Origin: Daphnia pulex
Lineage: Eukaryota > Arthropoda > Branchiopoda > Diplostraca > Daphniidae
Length of the DNA stretch: 64,000 nt
Direction: 5' to 3'
NCBI RefSeq assembly: GCF_021134715.1
Contig: NC_060023.1
Location: 7,068,001 to 7,132,000 of the forward strand
A program made the position numbers and the translations under genes. Shown in pieces: positions 22,302 to 36,200 of the stretch; the stretch's first letter is position 1, and each line of letters begins with the position of its first letter. The notes under the pieces are model-generated. The model was not told the origin of the DNA and made no database searches. It was given only the letters and a program-made list of their open reading frames with translations.

Positions 22302-22696
22302 ATAAATGTTTGTATGAGTTTACCTTCGACATTCTGGATTATAAGGTATTAATTTTGCGAAAAAACCTTATCTTTTAATTTTTGTTTCACACAGGATGCG
22401 CAAACAAAGAATCATTTGGTTAATAATTGAGTTTCTATTGAACAGGAAGCCACGTCAGATATTTCAGTTATTTGAGTGAAGAAACTGTGTGTTATTAAAT
22501 AATACTTCTTGAACAGCTTTAACGCAGATCAGTTTCCATAAGCTGATGAAAATTTCTTTCAAACTTTCAAAAGTCAGGCTGATATGTAGAAATATTTTTA
22601 GTGAGCTGATTTTCAAATTCAATAAACACAACAATCAAACAATTTAACTGAATAAACCCAATAATAGTTCATTCCCTGTATTAGATTCAACTTAAT

Positions 22697-22701
22697 AGGG
22701 G
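22697..22701. other. BEL element A target duplication (left)
   Basis: AGGGG, matched by AGGGG at 29763-29767. These are the acceptor-stem bases at the 3' end of a tRNA-Cys gene (minus strand) whose body resumes at 42314. Confidence 0.85.
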
Positions 22702-23248
22702 TGTAAAGAAAAGTCGAAGTCGACAGCACCAAGGGCAATTAAAGGTCCCAACTCTAAAGCCGACGACGGCCGTACGACCAAGAGAGAAAGTAAGGAAGGT
22801 CGGGCCGTCCTTAACCCGAACGCCATCCGGACGTTGCGAAGCGGAAAGAGGTATGACGTTTTCTCTCTCTTATAAGGTGTGAAAAAAGGACAACTCAGTT
22901 CAGTTTGAATGTTCCTTCCGGATCGAAAACAGATTCCTATTGTGGACCTCATTGTGACTCGATCGTCTTAAACCTTATTAACCTGTGTGAATCTTTGATT
23001 GTGAACAACCATTGTTTAAATACTTCCCCATTACGGGCTCGTGGGTGAATAGGTGCGTCGTGTGAGCGTTCACCCACGGGACTAGCACCGGGAGTTTGGC
23101 TTAGTGAATTGATTAAGCATTCTCTCAGTTGCGGTACTGTTGGCGTCTACTCTTCGGAAGAAACCCGCTGTCAAGTAAGAAGGAGGTCCATCCGGACCTA
23201 TGTTGTGTGTTTTGTCGCCTCCGGTTCCCCTCTGCCTAGGTTTTTACA
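22702..23248 (+). repeat. 5' LTR of BEL element A
   Basis: 547 bp, starting TGTAAAGAAAAG and ending TTTTTACA. Confidence 0.92.
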
Positions 23249-23266
23249 TGGTCCGACGAACCGGAA
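23249..23266 (+). other. Primer-binding site of BEL element A
   Basis: TGGTCCGACGAACCGGAA directly abuts the LTR. The opening TGG fits pairing with a tRNA 3' CCA end. The donor tRNA was not identified. Confidence 0.75.
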
Positions 23267-23296
23267 AAGCTCGTTTTAGGTCGGAGGGGAAGGATC

Positions 23297-23470
23297 TACT
23301 CAAATTCAAGACGGTGCCTATAGAAGGCTAACAAATACAAGACGGTTCCTAGTGGGAGTCTCTAAAAAACAAACAAGACGGTTCTTTGAGAAATCCCTAG
23401 GAAATTCAAGACGGTGTGATATAGAGTAACTCTCTATCCCATATATTAAAGCGGTTCTTGGAGGAAAAGT
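23297..23470 (+). repeat. Leader repeats CAAGACGGT in BEL element A
   Basis: Four copies of CAAGACGGT, spaced about 25-50 bp apart, with degenerate flanks, in the leader between primer site and gag. Confidence 0.6.
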
Positions 23471-23726
23471 TCTAAACGGAAGGGAATAGTGTCTATTCTC
23501 CTTCGGTCTGGGTATTTCATATGGCTATTTGTAACAAACGGAGACTGGGGGTTAAAATTGTGAATTATTTTCGGTTAAAAAAAAAACGGCTTTCTCATGT
23601 ACCAACACGGTTAAGTGGTTAGAACGTCATTTTGACGCATTTCCAGCCAACGACGATATTACGATGATAACATTCTTGTTTGAATCCTTCTTTTAAGATT
23701 TAATAATATTTTCTATTCTGCAGAAA

Positions 23727-26700
23727 ATGGAGAAAGATCTGCGCCTAATCGAGATTTACAGTAACCGGTTCCGGGCAGCTCACGAGCTTATTCGTGAGGA
23801 ACTTGGCAAGCCTGAACCGGCCGATCTTGACGAACCTTTAGAGAACTTAGAGGCTCAATGGGATACCTTAATCGGTCTGTATGATACAGTGATTAACGGG
23901 TCCGAGGTCGAGCATCTGGAAGAACGTGTTAACTCTATGGAAGACTGTCGGACTCAATATCTCGCAATTCGAAGAGCCGTGGAGAAGGTAAGAGTGAAAG
24001 CATCCAGTTCCTCTGCCCCCAGTAGAAGTACGGCGGATACCTCCCAGAATGCCTTGGCCACGGCCATTGCTAAACTGACGGCAGCTAAAATCCCTTCCTT
24101 TGCGGGCGAAACGGTCAAATGGCCAGAATTTTGGGGCATCTATCAGATAGCCATTCATGACCAACCAGTCCTACCTGATCTAGAAAAATTCATCAGACTA
24201 AAAGAAGCGCTGACAGGGGAAGCCGCGTCCATTATTGAAGGGTTGCCATTAACCAGTGCCAACTATGCCGCGGCTATCGATCTGTTAAAACTGCATTACG
24301 GCTCAACCGAAGTTATTATTCAAGAGAATTATCGGTACCTTTACAACTTACCCGCAGTCCCTCCAGGTAACCATCTAGCTTTAAAGCAGTTTTTGATCAA
24401 TGGTGAAGTGCGTATACGCAGTCTGGAGAGCCTTGGAGTCCCATATTCAAATTATGCGAAACCGTTCGTCTCCCTTTTTGTTGATCGACTCCCAAGAAAC
24501 GTCCGTACCGCTTGGTACCGTTTTTCAGCAGACAAGGAGGAATCGGACGTTAAGGATGTTTTGGCGTTTATTCGAAGAGAAGTGACTAGTCAAGAAAGGA
24601 GCCAATCATCCGGGTTGATGAATCGGAAAAGGGGAGCTGCGGAGGAGCCGTTGATTCAGATGGAATCTAAAAAGATGCGAATAACGCCGTCTGCAGCCGC
24701 CCTTGCGGCTTTAAACAAATCCGGAACCCACCGCGCTCAGGTCAACGAATGTTGCTTTTGTCACGCAGCCCATTCCCCCTTCAAATGTGATTTACCGTTA
24801 CAAAAAAGGCTAGAAATAGTCCGAACGGAGAAGCGATGTTTTGTATGCTTGAACAAGGGGCATCAGGCAGCCAATTGCCGCAATCCAAATTGCAGAAAAT
24901 GCAATCGTCGGCATCACATCACCTTGTGTCGCGATACGGCCTATGTCCCGAATAAAGCTAAAAAGGGCGATCCCCCACCTTCATCCTCAAGCAACGATGG
25001 TTCAACAGCCTGTTATGTCGCCCTCCCTCAAGAGAAAGAAGTTTATTTGAAAACGGCAACTGTTCTTCTTTACGGAACGAACAAGACTATTAAGATCACC
25101 TGTCTTATCGACGAGGGAAGCCAACGTTCCTACGCCACTGAATTTGTGGCTGATCAACTGGGTCTTCAGGAAAGCGGTGTTGAGACAATATCGATTTGTC
25201 CGTTTGGATCAAGAAAAGTGAAGAAACCTTCCACAGTTCGTCGCGTCCTACTCGTTGTAAGCGGTATACCCGAAGGGAGTAAATTAATCAAGATGGATGT
25301 ACTATTAAGGCCAGAATTGTGCGCGGATTTATCAGCTCCAAAAGCCTACGCTGTAGCCGAGTTGGCAGATCGTGTACTTGCGGATGAAAGGATTGCAACC
25401 TCCTCTTCTAAACAGGCTAGGATTGACCTGATAATTGGTGCAGACCATTGCCGCTCAACCGTTAATTACAAAACAATAAAGTGTCGGAGTGGATTATTGG
25501 CTGTATCCAGTAAATTCGGATGGCTGGTGTTTGGTCGGGAAAAACAACCTGGAACGTCCCTTATCTCCACGCTCCCTGTCGCGTCCACTTCCGTAGTAGA
25601 ACCCTCCGCTAATGAAAAGGAGAATGTCGACTTAAGAAAATTCTGGGATGTTGAGCATTTCGGGATAATCGATCCGTACGGAGGCAGTAAGGAGCCCAAT
25701 CCTCTAGAAGGGTTTGAAGATTTAATCCGAAGAGGATCCGATGGGCGCTATTCGGTACCTTTACCATGGCGCTTGGATAGAAAAGATTTACTTGGGTCGA
25801 ATTATCATCAAGCAGAAGGGAGGTTTGATAGGCTAATGCTTCGACTCCACCAGAACCCTGAACTTTTGAAGGCTTATCATGAACAAATGATGGAATATCT
25901 ACGAGCAAGATTTATCAGTAAGGTTGAGTCACCGGACCAACCAATAAAAGGAATTACGTTTTATTTGCCCCATCGTCCAGTCGTACGTAACGAATCGGTT
26001 TCTACAAAAATAAGACCAGTTTTTGACGCTTCTGCTCGAGCCGACAGCGGTTTGTCCTTGAACGACTGTCTAGAGACCGGCGAAAATTTAAATCCAGAAT
26101 TATTAGCGATTTTGTTACGATTCGCTGGAGTCGTGTGGCTTGGGTGGGAGATATTGAGAAGGCCTTCCTTCAAGTGGAAGTCAACCCGGAAGATCGCGAT
26201 GCCCTCCGGTTCTTATGGATAGATGAATTATCAACAAAGGAAATGAAACCCGTTATGTTCCGATGGAACCGAGTTACCTTTGGTCTCTCTCCCAGCCCCT
26301 TCTTACTTCGCATCGTCATCCGAAAACATCTGAGTACTTCCAGAGATATGGATCCATCTCTGGCTCGCTATATAGAAGAACGGCTCTACATGGACGATCT
26401 CCTGGCTGGATCGGACTCTACAGAAGAAGCGACGAGGATCATAAAACGAATTATTAAAGCCTTTAATGGTGCCTGCATGAAACTGACTAAATGGGTCACA
26501 AATGATCCAGCTGTAACTAGTACTCTGCTCCAAGCCGGAAGGACGCCCATTGATAACGAACTGTCGCGTCCCATCGGCTGTGAAGAAAAATCGAAAGTGT
26601 TGGGAGTCATTTGGCGTCCCAGTGAAGATTGCTGGACCTTTGATGCGATAAAAATCGCTGAGCTTGTAGCCGATATACCCGTTCGCGCAACCAAAAGACA

Positions 26701-29344
26701 AATGTTAAGTATTTCCGCCCGATTATTTGATCCGCTGGGCCTTACGTCCCCTGTTCTTCTACTAATAAAATTGCAATTCCAGAGACTCTGGGAAAGTGGG
26801 ACTCGTTGGGATTCCCCTATTCCAGAAAATATCCATCAAGATTGGTCAGCATTGGTAGCTGGATTACCGGCATTAGCGCAATTAAAAGTTCCCCGTTGGT
26901 ACTTTCTGGAATTTAATCCTTCCTCTAAAATTGAACTCCATGCATTTTGTGATGCATCCGAAAAGGCGTATGGAGCGGTGGTTTATTCTCGAAGCAAGTT
27001 CAACGATTCGTTCTATACTAATTTAGTGGTCAGCAAAACGCGTGTAGCCCCAACTAAGAAGATTTCTCTACCAAAACTTGAATTGATGGGAGCCTTATTG
27101 GTTAGTCGCCTGGTGAATTACGTAATCGAAGCTCTTTCTCTTCCTCAAGCTACTCAAAACCTTTGGTGCGACTCAACTGTAACTCTGGGCTGGATCAAAG
27201 GGAACATCAACAGATGGAAACCCTTTGTACGGAATCGTGTTGAAGAAATAAGGAAGTATACCCAGCCAGATCAGTGGCATTACTGCCCGGGAGAAGAAAA
27301 TCCTGCTGACCTTGCCTCCAGAGGGTGTTCGGCAACTGAGCTACTAGCCTGCAAGAAATGGATTGACGGACCCGAATGGCTACGGAAGCCTGTCGAAGAG
27401 TGGCCTAATTATCTGCCTCCTCAATTGTCCGAATCCGCTAAACAGTCGATCAGCCATGAAGAAAGAAAAGGAGTCATTACCGCCACCACCTCAGTCTCCG
27501 TGAAACCCGAGTTGTTTTCACTCAAGAAATATAGTTCTTTTCTACGTGTGATAAGGATCACCGCCTGGATTTTCAGATACCTGCGCAACAGGAAGAAGGG
27601 GGAGTGCGCAGAGAGCGATCCTGCGGGGAATGAGGCCAAGGAGTCGGTTAGAGTAAACAAGGATAAGGTTATTCAACTAGACTGCCTCACGGCCCAAGAA
27701 CTTGAAAAAGCTGAGCTATTTTGGATCAGAAGTGCTCAAATGTCGGCCTACCCGAACGATTTCAATATTCTCCGTCAAAGGAAAGAGATCTCTAAGTCAT
27801 CCCCTGTTCGAACTCTACGTCCTCTCTTCGACCATGCTAATGGTATTATGCGAGTTACCAGTCGCCTTGTAGATAGGTACGAGTTTGAAGAACAAGCACC
27901 ACCAATCCTTCTACCCGTCGTCGACAATTGTCCAGCCGATCGGATTGTGCGATTGTTAATTTGGAAGACCCATGTGGAATGTTTACATGGAGGAGTTAGC
28001 CTGCTACTTGATAAACTACGGCAAGACTACTGGTTAATCAAAGGTAGGCAGCAAATAAAAAAGGTCATCGGAAGTTGTGGAAGGTGTCGCCGATTCCATG
28101 CGCGCCCATTTTCTCAACCAATGGGAAATCTTCCCCTTCAACGGCTGGTCGAGTCTACCCCCTTCCTAACAACCGGAGTTGACCTTATGGGTCCCATTTA
28201 TGTGCGTCCTTTCAGCAAGAATAAAGAAACGACTAAAGTGTACGTGTGTCTATTTGTATGCGCGGTGACTCGAGCTGTGCAGTTAGAGCTAGTTAGCTCT
28301 TTATCCACGGATACGTTCCTTCTCGCATTGGAGCGACTAATTGCCAGCAGGCAAGAAGTCCGCATGCTAATGTCTGATCATGGAACAAATTTCGCTAAGA
28401 CCGCCCGCCTTCTAAACAATCTAAGGAGCTGTCCTCGTCTGGCCGCATTCCTCGCGAATAAACGTATGGAATGGCGATTTATTCCCACTGAGGCTCCATG
28501 GTGGGGAGGGTATTGGGAACGCTTGGTTCGTGTAGTGAAAGACACGCTCAAAAAAAGCCTCGGGTTCCAGTGCCTAAATTTTGAAGAAATGTGGACTCAT
28601 GTGAAATCGATCGAAGCCATGGTCAATTCCCGGCCACTAGCGCGAGATACGGACTCACCGACTGATTTACCCGTCTGCATTTCACCTAACGATCTAATCA
28701 TCGGACGACGCTCATCTGCTCTTCCAGGAACCGGGATATCGCCAGATTTTTCAGCCATTGAAGGGGCGGAGCAGCTAACAAAAAGATTGCGACACCAAAA
28801 ACTAATTTTCGATCGCGGCTGGAGATGCTGGACGACCGGCTATTTGAAGGACTTAAATAATTTTACTCAGCGGGATCGATCGGGCTTTCCCTATCCTATC
28901 CGAATTGGGCAGATAGTGATGATTAGGGACGATAATCTGCCACGACTTCGTTGGAAAGTAGGCGTTGTCACCCACCTCCATCCTGGACGAGACGGCCGCA
29001 TCCGGTCTGTCACATTACGACGCTCAACGGGCCGTTGCTCGGATTACGCTATCCAGTCACTCTATCCCCTAGAAACTGAAGCATCCCGCAAAGCATCAGA
29101 AACCGCCGACGCCGATCATCCACCACGGGTACGTCTCGAATTAGCTGCCAGAGGTAATTCGAGAGGGGAGTGTAAAGAAAAGTCGAAGTCGACAGCACCA
29201 AGGGCAATTAAAGGTCCCAACTCTAAAGCCGACGACGGCCGTACGACCAAGAGAGAAAGTAAGGAAGGTCGGGCCGTCCTTAACCCGAACGCCATCCGGA
29301 CGTTGCGAAGCGGAAAGAGGTATGACGTTTTCTCTCTCTTATAA
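23727..29344 (+). CDS. gag-pol coding region of BEL element A
   Basis: Domain order fits BEL/Pao. The gag N-terminal region is helical, followed by cysteine-histidine knuckles (CCFCHAAHSPFKC, CFVCLNKGHQAANC). A protease motif (CLIDEGSQRSY) follows. Reverse transcriptase has YMDDLLAGSD and RNase H has HAFCDASEKAYGAVVYS. The integrase has a histidine-cysteine zinc region, TTGVDLMGPI and SDHGTNF, then the BEL-typical PWWGGYWERLV. The C-terminus runs about 58 codons into the right LTR, so that LTR is partly coding. Family known from insects and other animals; function in reverse transcription and integration is inferred from motifs. Confidence 0.9.
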
Positions 29345-29762
29345 GATGTGAAAAAAGGACAACTCAGTTCAGTTTGAATGTTCCTTCCGGATCGAAAACA
29401 GATTCCTATTGTGAACCCCATTTTGTGACTCGCTCGTCTTAAACAGATTCCTATTGTGGACCTCATTGTGACTCGATCGTCTTAAACCTTATTAACCTGT
29501 GTGAATCTTTGATTGTGAACAACCATTGTTTAAATACTTCCCCATTACGGGCTCGTGGGTGAATAGGTGCGTCGTGTGAGCGTTCACCCACGGGACTAGC
29601 ACCGGGAGTTTGGCTTAGTGAATTGATTAAGCATTCTCTCAGTTGCGGTACTGTTGGCGTCTACTCTTCGGAAGAAACCCGCTGTCAAGTAAGAAGGAGG
29701 TCCATACGGACCTATGTTGTGTGTTTTGTCGCCTCCGGTTCCCCTCTGCCTAGGTTTTTACA
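29171..29762 (+). repeat. 3' LTR of BEL element A
   Basis: 592 bp. Longer than the 5' LTR by 45 bp because a stretch around CAGATTCCTATTGTG is present twice in tandem, the two copies slightly diverged. Confidence 0.92.
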
Positions 29763-29768
29763 AGGGGG

Positions 29769-30192
29769 TATTTTAAATCACCAATTAAATGAATAAATGA
29801 CACGCTGGGAAGCTTACTTGTATGATGTATGAGTGATTGATGAATATTGATGAAGTACACAAAAACTATGAATAGGAACTTGACACTTGATAAATCTAAT
29901 GGAATAATGAAAGGGCGATAATTCAGTGAGAGTGAACGAAAGTGAACGAACAAAAAGGGGGTTTAAAACACTTGACAGTTGACACTTGTTTCGCACAGAG
30001 CGGTTTTCGAGTTGTTCTTTCTGAGACAGATGTTGGTTTGAATCTGATTTTGCTCTGAATGGAAAAGAATTAGGTCGACGGATCGTCGCTAGTAGCGCCA
30101 CTCGACTCGGCTCCACTTCTCCCGCTCAGAGGTCCAGTCTCTTTCTAGGGCGCACCTTCCGGCCGGCTCTCGTAACGACGGGATTTTCCACA
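29769..30192 (-). repeat. 3' LTR of BEL element B
   Basis: 424 bp, plus-strand left end; on the element's strand it begins TGTGGAAAATCCC. Confidence 0.9.
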
Positions 30193-30212
30193 CTCCCCCC
30201 TTGGTGGACGTC

Positions 30213-33200
30213 TTATGGAACGTCTGGCAATAAATCCGGTTGATTTTCTTCCGGTGATGGGGGCTCGATAATGTTCTCGTGTTGTGGGATCGCGTCGGCA
30301 GATGACACCGACGGATGAATCTCCTCTGCTTCGGCAAATGACACGGACGGATGAATTTCCTCCTCTTCGGCGTTATTCTGCACAACCGGTGGAAGCTCCT
30401 TCTCCCATGGATTGTTTTCGTTGATTTCCAGCGCACAAAGCCGTTGCACGGGTCGGCGCAACTGGCCGGAAGCAGTTCGGAGAAGAACTTGGCGGACGAC
30501 GCCGTCAGACGACGGGATGGTCTCCTTGATGACTCCAATGTCCCACTGCTGACGCTTCTTATTGTCTTCTTGAATCAGGACAACTTCTCCAATTCGAATA
30601 GGTTCAATTCGATGCTGGTGCTTAAAATGAAGAGCTCGTTCTTGCAGATATTCCGTGTGCCATCTTTTCTTGAAATCAGCTGTGAGCTTCCCATAGTATT
30701 CGACTCGCTCAACCAGCTCTCTTCGCGTTGCATTAGCTTCCGTGGCGGATTGAGGGATGGGAGGTAGAGTCGTCAATCGCCGTCCAGCAAAAAAATGACT
30801 GGGACACAATGGCTGCTCTTCGTCATGGTCGTTGTAGACATAAGTGAGAGGGCGCGAATTCACCACCGCTTCGATCTTACAAAGTGTAGTTCGGAGCTCC
30901 TCTTCGGTTAAATGGGCCGTTCCGGTTATCTTGATAAGGGCTTGTTTTGTAGTTTTCACCATTCGCTCCCAGAAGCCACCCCACCAGGGCGCGCCTTCTG
31001 GGATAAATTTCCACGTGATTCCGCGGTTGGCGAGATCGATCAAGATTTCTGGTTCGGCTCCCTTCCAAATTTCGGCTAAATCCTTGTTGGCTCGGTGAAA
31101 TGTCTTCGCATTGTCTGAATAGACTATTCGACAAATCCCAAATCTGGATACGAAACGGTCGAACGCCATCAGGAAACCGACGGCTGTCAGCGTTTGCACC
31201 AATTCCAAATGAAGAGCGCGGGTCACTGCGCATGTGAAGAGACAAATCCAAGATTTTGCGTTAGATCCACGTAAATAAACTGGTCCAGCGAAATCGACGC
31301 CGGTGACGTCGAACGGCGGCGACATCGTGCATCGATCGACTGGCAAAGGTCCAGTCGGCTGGTCATACGGCTTTCTGTTGACTCGATTGCATGTCGAACA
31401 TCTTGCCAAAATCTTCTTCACCACTTGCCTGCCCTTTAGAATCCAGCTCGTTTGACGTAATTCTGTCAACGTATCTCGAACACCAGCATGCAAAAGACGC
31501 CGATGCACATCACGAACAAGCAGGGTGATGAAATGCGGCGGGAGTCGATTCGGCAGAATAGGAACCTCAGCCTGTTCCGGAAGCGATCTAGAAAGCTTAG
31601 TTCGATTCTTCAATGTAATGAGTCCATTTTTATTAAGATAAGGATGAAAATTCGATAGCTTTGAGTCACGATGAACGAATTTGTTCTTGCCGAGCCGCTT
31701 CAATTCCGCACCAAACGCTTGTTGCTGCAGATGCCTCATCCAGTAGAACCTGGCGCATTGCATTTCTTCTGATGTAATCAATCCTTGTCGAAGAGCGTTT
31801 TGTCGGTCTAGTCGATCGGCAATCACATTACCATAAGCTCTAAGGATATATCCAGTGTACCTTAAGAGAGTTGTCAACGTTCCGTATCTGGTTTCGTCGA
31901 ACAAAGCTGCAGGCGCGGCAATATTAGTTAACACGATCGTTGACTTCTTCTTCTCCTTGTTGATTTCGTCGTAGCTTGAATCGGGATCTTCCTTTACAGA
32001 TGGCCAATCCGATCTTGATTTTGACAACCAAGACGGCCCAGTCCACCAAACATTCTTTGGGTCGGCTAAAATTGACGGTTGGACTCCTCTTGAACATAAA
32101 TCTGCTGGATTTTCTGTTGATTTCAAATATTATTCTCGCACTGTTGCCTAAACCTATTTGTGTTGCGGAAACCCACAACACCTCCCTCCCCAAGGTTTGA
32201 CGGTCTTGCACACCCGTCGTCTGCATTGACTTGCTTACTTCACGTGTTCTGAACTGGTGTGTACCTGTCTCTGTCCGAAAAGGTGACTTAGAGTTTTGTA
32301 AAAAGCAAGTTAATCTGTACCCTCTTTGTTAAACTACTCAGGTATTAATACAGCAAGTGCTATTCAATAGTTCGTATCTTATTTCTGTTAGCTTAATACT
32401 AAAATTAAACTCAACAGGTTATGGGCCCAGTATCTTGTTCCCTTTAACGAAATAAGATGGCCAACCAGATGATTGAAAATCATCTTAGAGATGTTAACCA
32501 TGTACCTAAGTTCGACGGTACCAATTTCCGTGAGTGGAATTTTGAATTGAGAATGATTTTCCAACAACTTGGGCTACTTGGACTTGTCGAAGGAAGAGAA
32601 GGGCACACATTGCCCGAAGAGGTAACCAAATCATTCTGAAATTATAACACATGTACTCGTCACACTCATATACGTTAAGCACATATGACCCTGTGATACA
32701 CATGTACATTTCTCATGTATAATTCAAACACATGTAACTATACACATGTTCACATGTATGACTCGTTGACCTGATCACATGTACAACTCACTCATGTTCA
32801 CACACGAGTATAGATTAGACACATGTAGCACTACTTTAACTTACTCATGTCTAATCAAGCTTCCATGTATATACACATGCTTACTAAAACCAAACCTATC
32901 TTTTACAGATAAGGGATGACCCTGATAATCCACAACGTATCACAAATGTTGCTGCGATTGATGCATGGATTCTCAGAGATGTAACATCCAGAAACTATAT
33001 CTTTGCGACACTAACCAAGCCAATGAAGGAGAGTTTGTACTCTTGTGAAACAGCTGCAATCATGTGGACAAGATTGGATACACAATACCGGCTTAGAGCA
33101 GCTGAGAATCTTCATCTATTGTGGCAATCATTCTATGATTTCACTCATAACCCTGGTATACTCAACATAATCACACACTGCTTAAACATACCACTAATCG

Positions 33201-36200
33201 TCACATTTATTTATATAGATGATGATATGACTACCCACATTCGAAAACTCTCATCGATTGCTGACAAACTTAGAGAACTTGGACAACCCCTTGATGAGAT
33301 GCAGCTTGTAACCAAGGCTCTTGCCACACTTCCTGAACAGTTCAGAATTGTAAGATCAGTCTGGGCAAATGTTCCTCTGAATGAAAGAACGGTTGACAAT
33401 CTACTACAACGTCTCCGTTCAGAAGAAAATGTTCTTAGATCCTACGAAAGACCTGATGGCTCTAATCAAGCTTTTGCAGCATATGGTCAGACAAGAGGAC
33501 GAGGAAACCGTGGCAGCAGAAGAGGCGGCAGATATTTGCATGGAGTCAATCGACAACCACCACGACCGGACGTCCGATGTGGTTATTGCTTCATACCTGG
33601 TCATGAAACAAAAGATTGCAGAAAGAAGAAGAGGGCTGAAAGAGAGGAGCAAGCCAACAAAGACCAGGCACTATTGTCATCAACTTCTGTCAACCCGAAG
33701 AGTGTTCTCGCCTTCTTCGCAGACTCTGGAGCAACTCAACACATGTCAGACCAGAAGAATCTATTCGAAGATTTTATACCAATTCAACCTGGATCCTGGT
33801 CAATTGCTGGAATAGGAGACATCCACCTCCAAGTACTAGGAAAAGGCCACATCAGAGCTACTATCAATGTCAATGGCGAAACATCAACCAGACTCATCGA
33901 AGATGTCCTTTATGTACCAGGTCTTGGTACTAATCTATTTTCAATTGGTGCAGCCACAAGTTCCGGACTAGAAGCAAGATTTTCTGATGATCAAGTATCC
34001 TTCTATCGTGGAAACCAACTCGTACACACAGGAAGACGTACTGGCAACACCCTCTATCACCTAGACCTACAACCTCAGACAACCCGCAACACAACAACAT
34101 GCCATAACGACTTAGCCCAACAGGCCGGTCTACGAGCTTCCCTTATCGTCTGGCATCAACGGCTGGGTCATATGAGTCATCAAACCATACTGAAGATGGT
34201 CTCTCAAGATCTTATATCCGGACTTCACCTCACAAATGAAAAAATTCCTAAAACACTTTGTACTGCATGTGAATTAGGAAAATTTCATCGACAACCACTC
34301 AAATCTGGAAGAACGAGAGCTACGCGTGTTGGAGAATTAATCCACTCAGATGTTGAAGGTCCAATGCCATCCCCCAGCGTTGGTAACGCACGTTATTATG
34401 TATTATTTACAGATGACTTTTCAGGCTGGAGAGTCATTTACTTCATGAAATGTAAATCAGAAGTTCCCGCATTGTTTCGACTCTTTTTCGCTTCCCTTCT
34501 AAATGAGACGGGCAATACTGTTCGCACTCTACGTTCGGATAATGGAGGCGAATACACTGGAACTGAATTCAACAAATACCTTGCAGAGAAGGGCATCCGC
34601 CACGAAACCAGTGCTGCGTATACACCAGCTCAAAACGGTGTTGCTGAGAGAGGAAACAGGACGCTCCTGGATGGTGCTCGTAGCATGCTTCTCGCCAGTA
34701 ACCTACCACCTACACTCTGGGCGGAAGCTGTTGGTTACCTTGTCTACATCCGCAACCGTGTACTATCCAGTACCATTGAGGTGACACCATTTGAAACATG
34801 GAGCGGAAGAAAACCGGATATCTCCAACATCCGCATCTTTGGATCTAGAGCATTTGTAAGGTGCCCAATTGTGAAAAAGCTGGACGCAAGATGTTTAGAA
34901 GGAGCATTCGTCGGAGTTAGCAACACCCAAAAAGCCTCCCGCATCTACGTAACCTCTCCATCACCAAGAATAATCGTGAGCTACGATGTCAAAGTTGATG
35001 AAACGGTCATGTACTCAACAAAGAACAAACAAAATGGACCTCAATGGACGGAACCTACTGACAGAACAGAACCCATTATCTGTGATCCTACTGATAATGC
35101 AGTTGAAGCTGACCTGGAACTCACCACCACAGCACAGCCAAGCAACTCTGATCCAGTTAATGAAGCAATTCAAGTTGATCAAGTCTTCCCTGAAGAAATG
35201 ATTCACCTTGAAGCCATGCCCGAAGAAGTTCCGCATCGAGATGAACCTACCCATGACATCATTCAAGAAGAGGCAGTACAAGATCCCGTCATCTTAGAAA
35301 ACAACAACAACGTTGCTGATGTTCCGAATACCGATGACCGCAATGAGGCGACTAGCATCCGCAGATCATCACGTCTGCCCCACTACAGTGAACGCTACCT
35401 GGCTTATAGGAAATCACTAGGACGTCAAGCTGTTTGCTTCGCAATGCCTGCGAGTACTGAAGACACCAATGCAGTACCTGTTGAACCATCCAGCTACACT
35501 GAAGCAACAACGTGTCCAGATGCAGACAAGTGGATTCCGGCCATCTTTGACGAATACGAATCCCTTATTCAAAACAATACATGGACTCTCTGCCCACTTC
35601 CACCTGACAGGTCAGCAATTGAAGGCAAATGGGTTTCTGCGTTCAAACCTGGATACCAGCAAATCGCTCCACGATACAAAGCCCGTTTTGTAGCCAAAGG
35701 CTACTCTCAAGTCTATGGCCTCGACTATATCGACACTTTTTCGCCAGTAGTGAAACATTATTCACTACGCACCGTACTTGCTATTGCTGCAGCCAAGGAT
35801 CTGGAAATGATACAACTCGACATCAAGACGGCGTTTCTCAATGGTGACCTTCAAGAGGAAATTTATATGAAGCAGCCAGAAGGTTTCGTCATCCCAGGCA
35901 AGGAAACTCAAGTATGCAAATTGTTGAAGAGCTTATACGGCCTAAAGCAAGCATCACGGGCATGGAATCAAAAATTTCACGCATTCATTGTCAAGTTTGG
36001 CCTAACTCAAAGTAAAGCTGACCCGTGCGTATATTTCCGACATCAACGTGAAGGGGAAGTAGAGGAATTCACTGTGCTCATCATCTACGTCGATGACGGA
36101 ATCATTTTCAGCAGCAGAAAACAAACTCTTACGGATATCCTGAAACATCTGGAAACAGCCTTTGAGATCCGCTCTCTTCCTGCGCACCGGTTTGTCGGCG

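Larger units (their letters stand above)
16426..22701. repeat. tRNA cluster block III
   Basis: Third block, ending where BEL element A enters the second Cys gene. The stretch with Val and the Lys fragment (about 0.8 kb) is missing at a junction near 22154. The first Cys gene here has the sound anticodon stem. Confidence 0.88.
22702..29762 (+). mobile_element. BEL/Pao LTR retrotransposon A
   Basis: A 7.06-kb element: TG...CA LTRs, a primer-binding site right after the left LTR, a gag-pol region, a purine tract (GAGAGGGGAG) before the right LTR, and 5-bp AGGGG target duplications. The LTRs differ by only a few bases apart from one internal duplication in the right one, so the insertion is young. 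It looks nearly whole, with about one interruption of its reading frame. It is the oldest of the three nested LTR elements. Confidence 0.93.
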
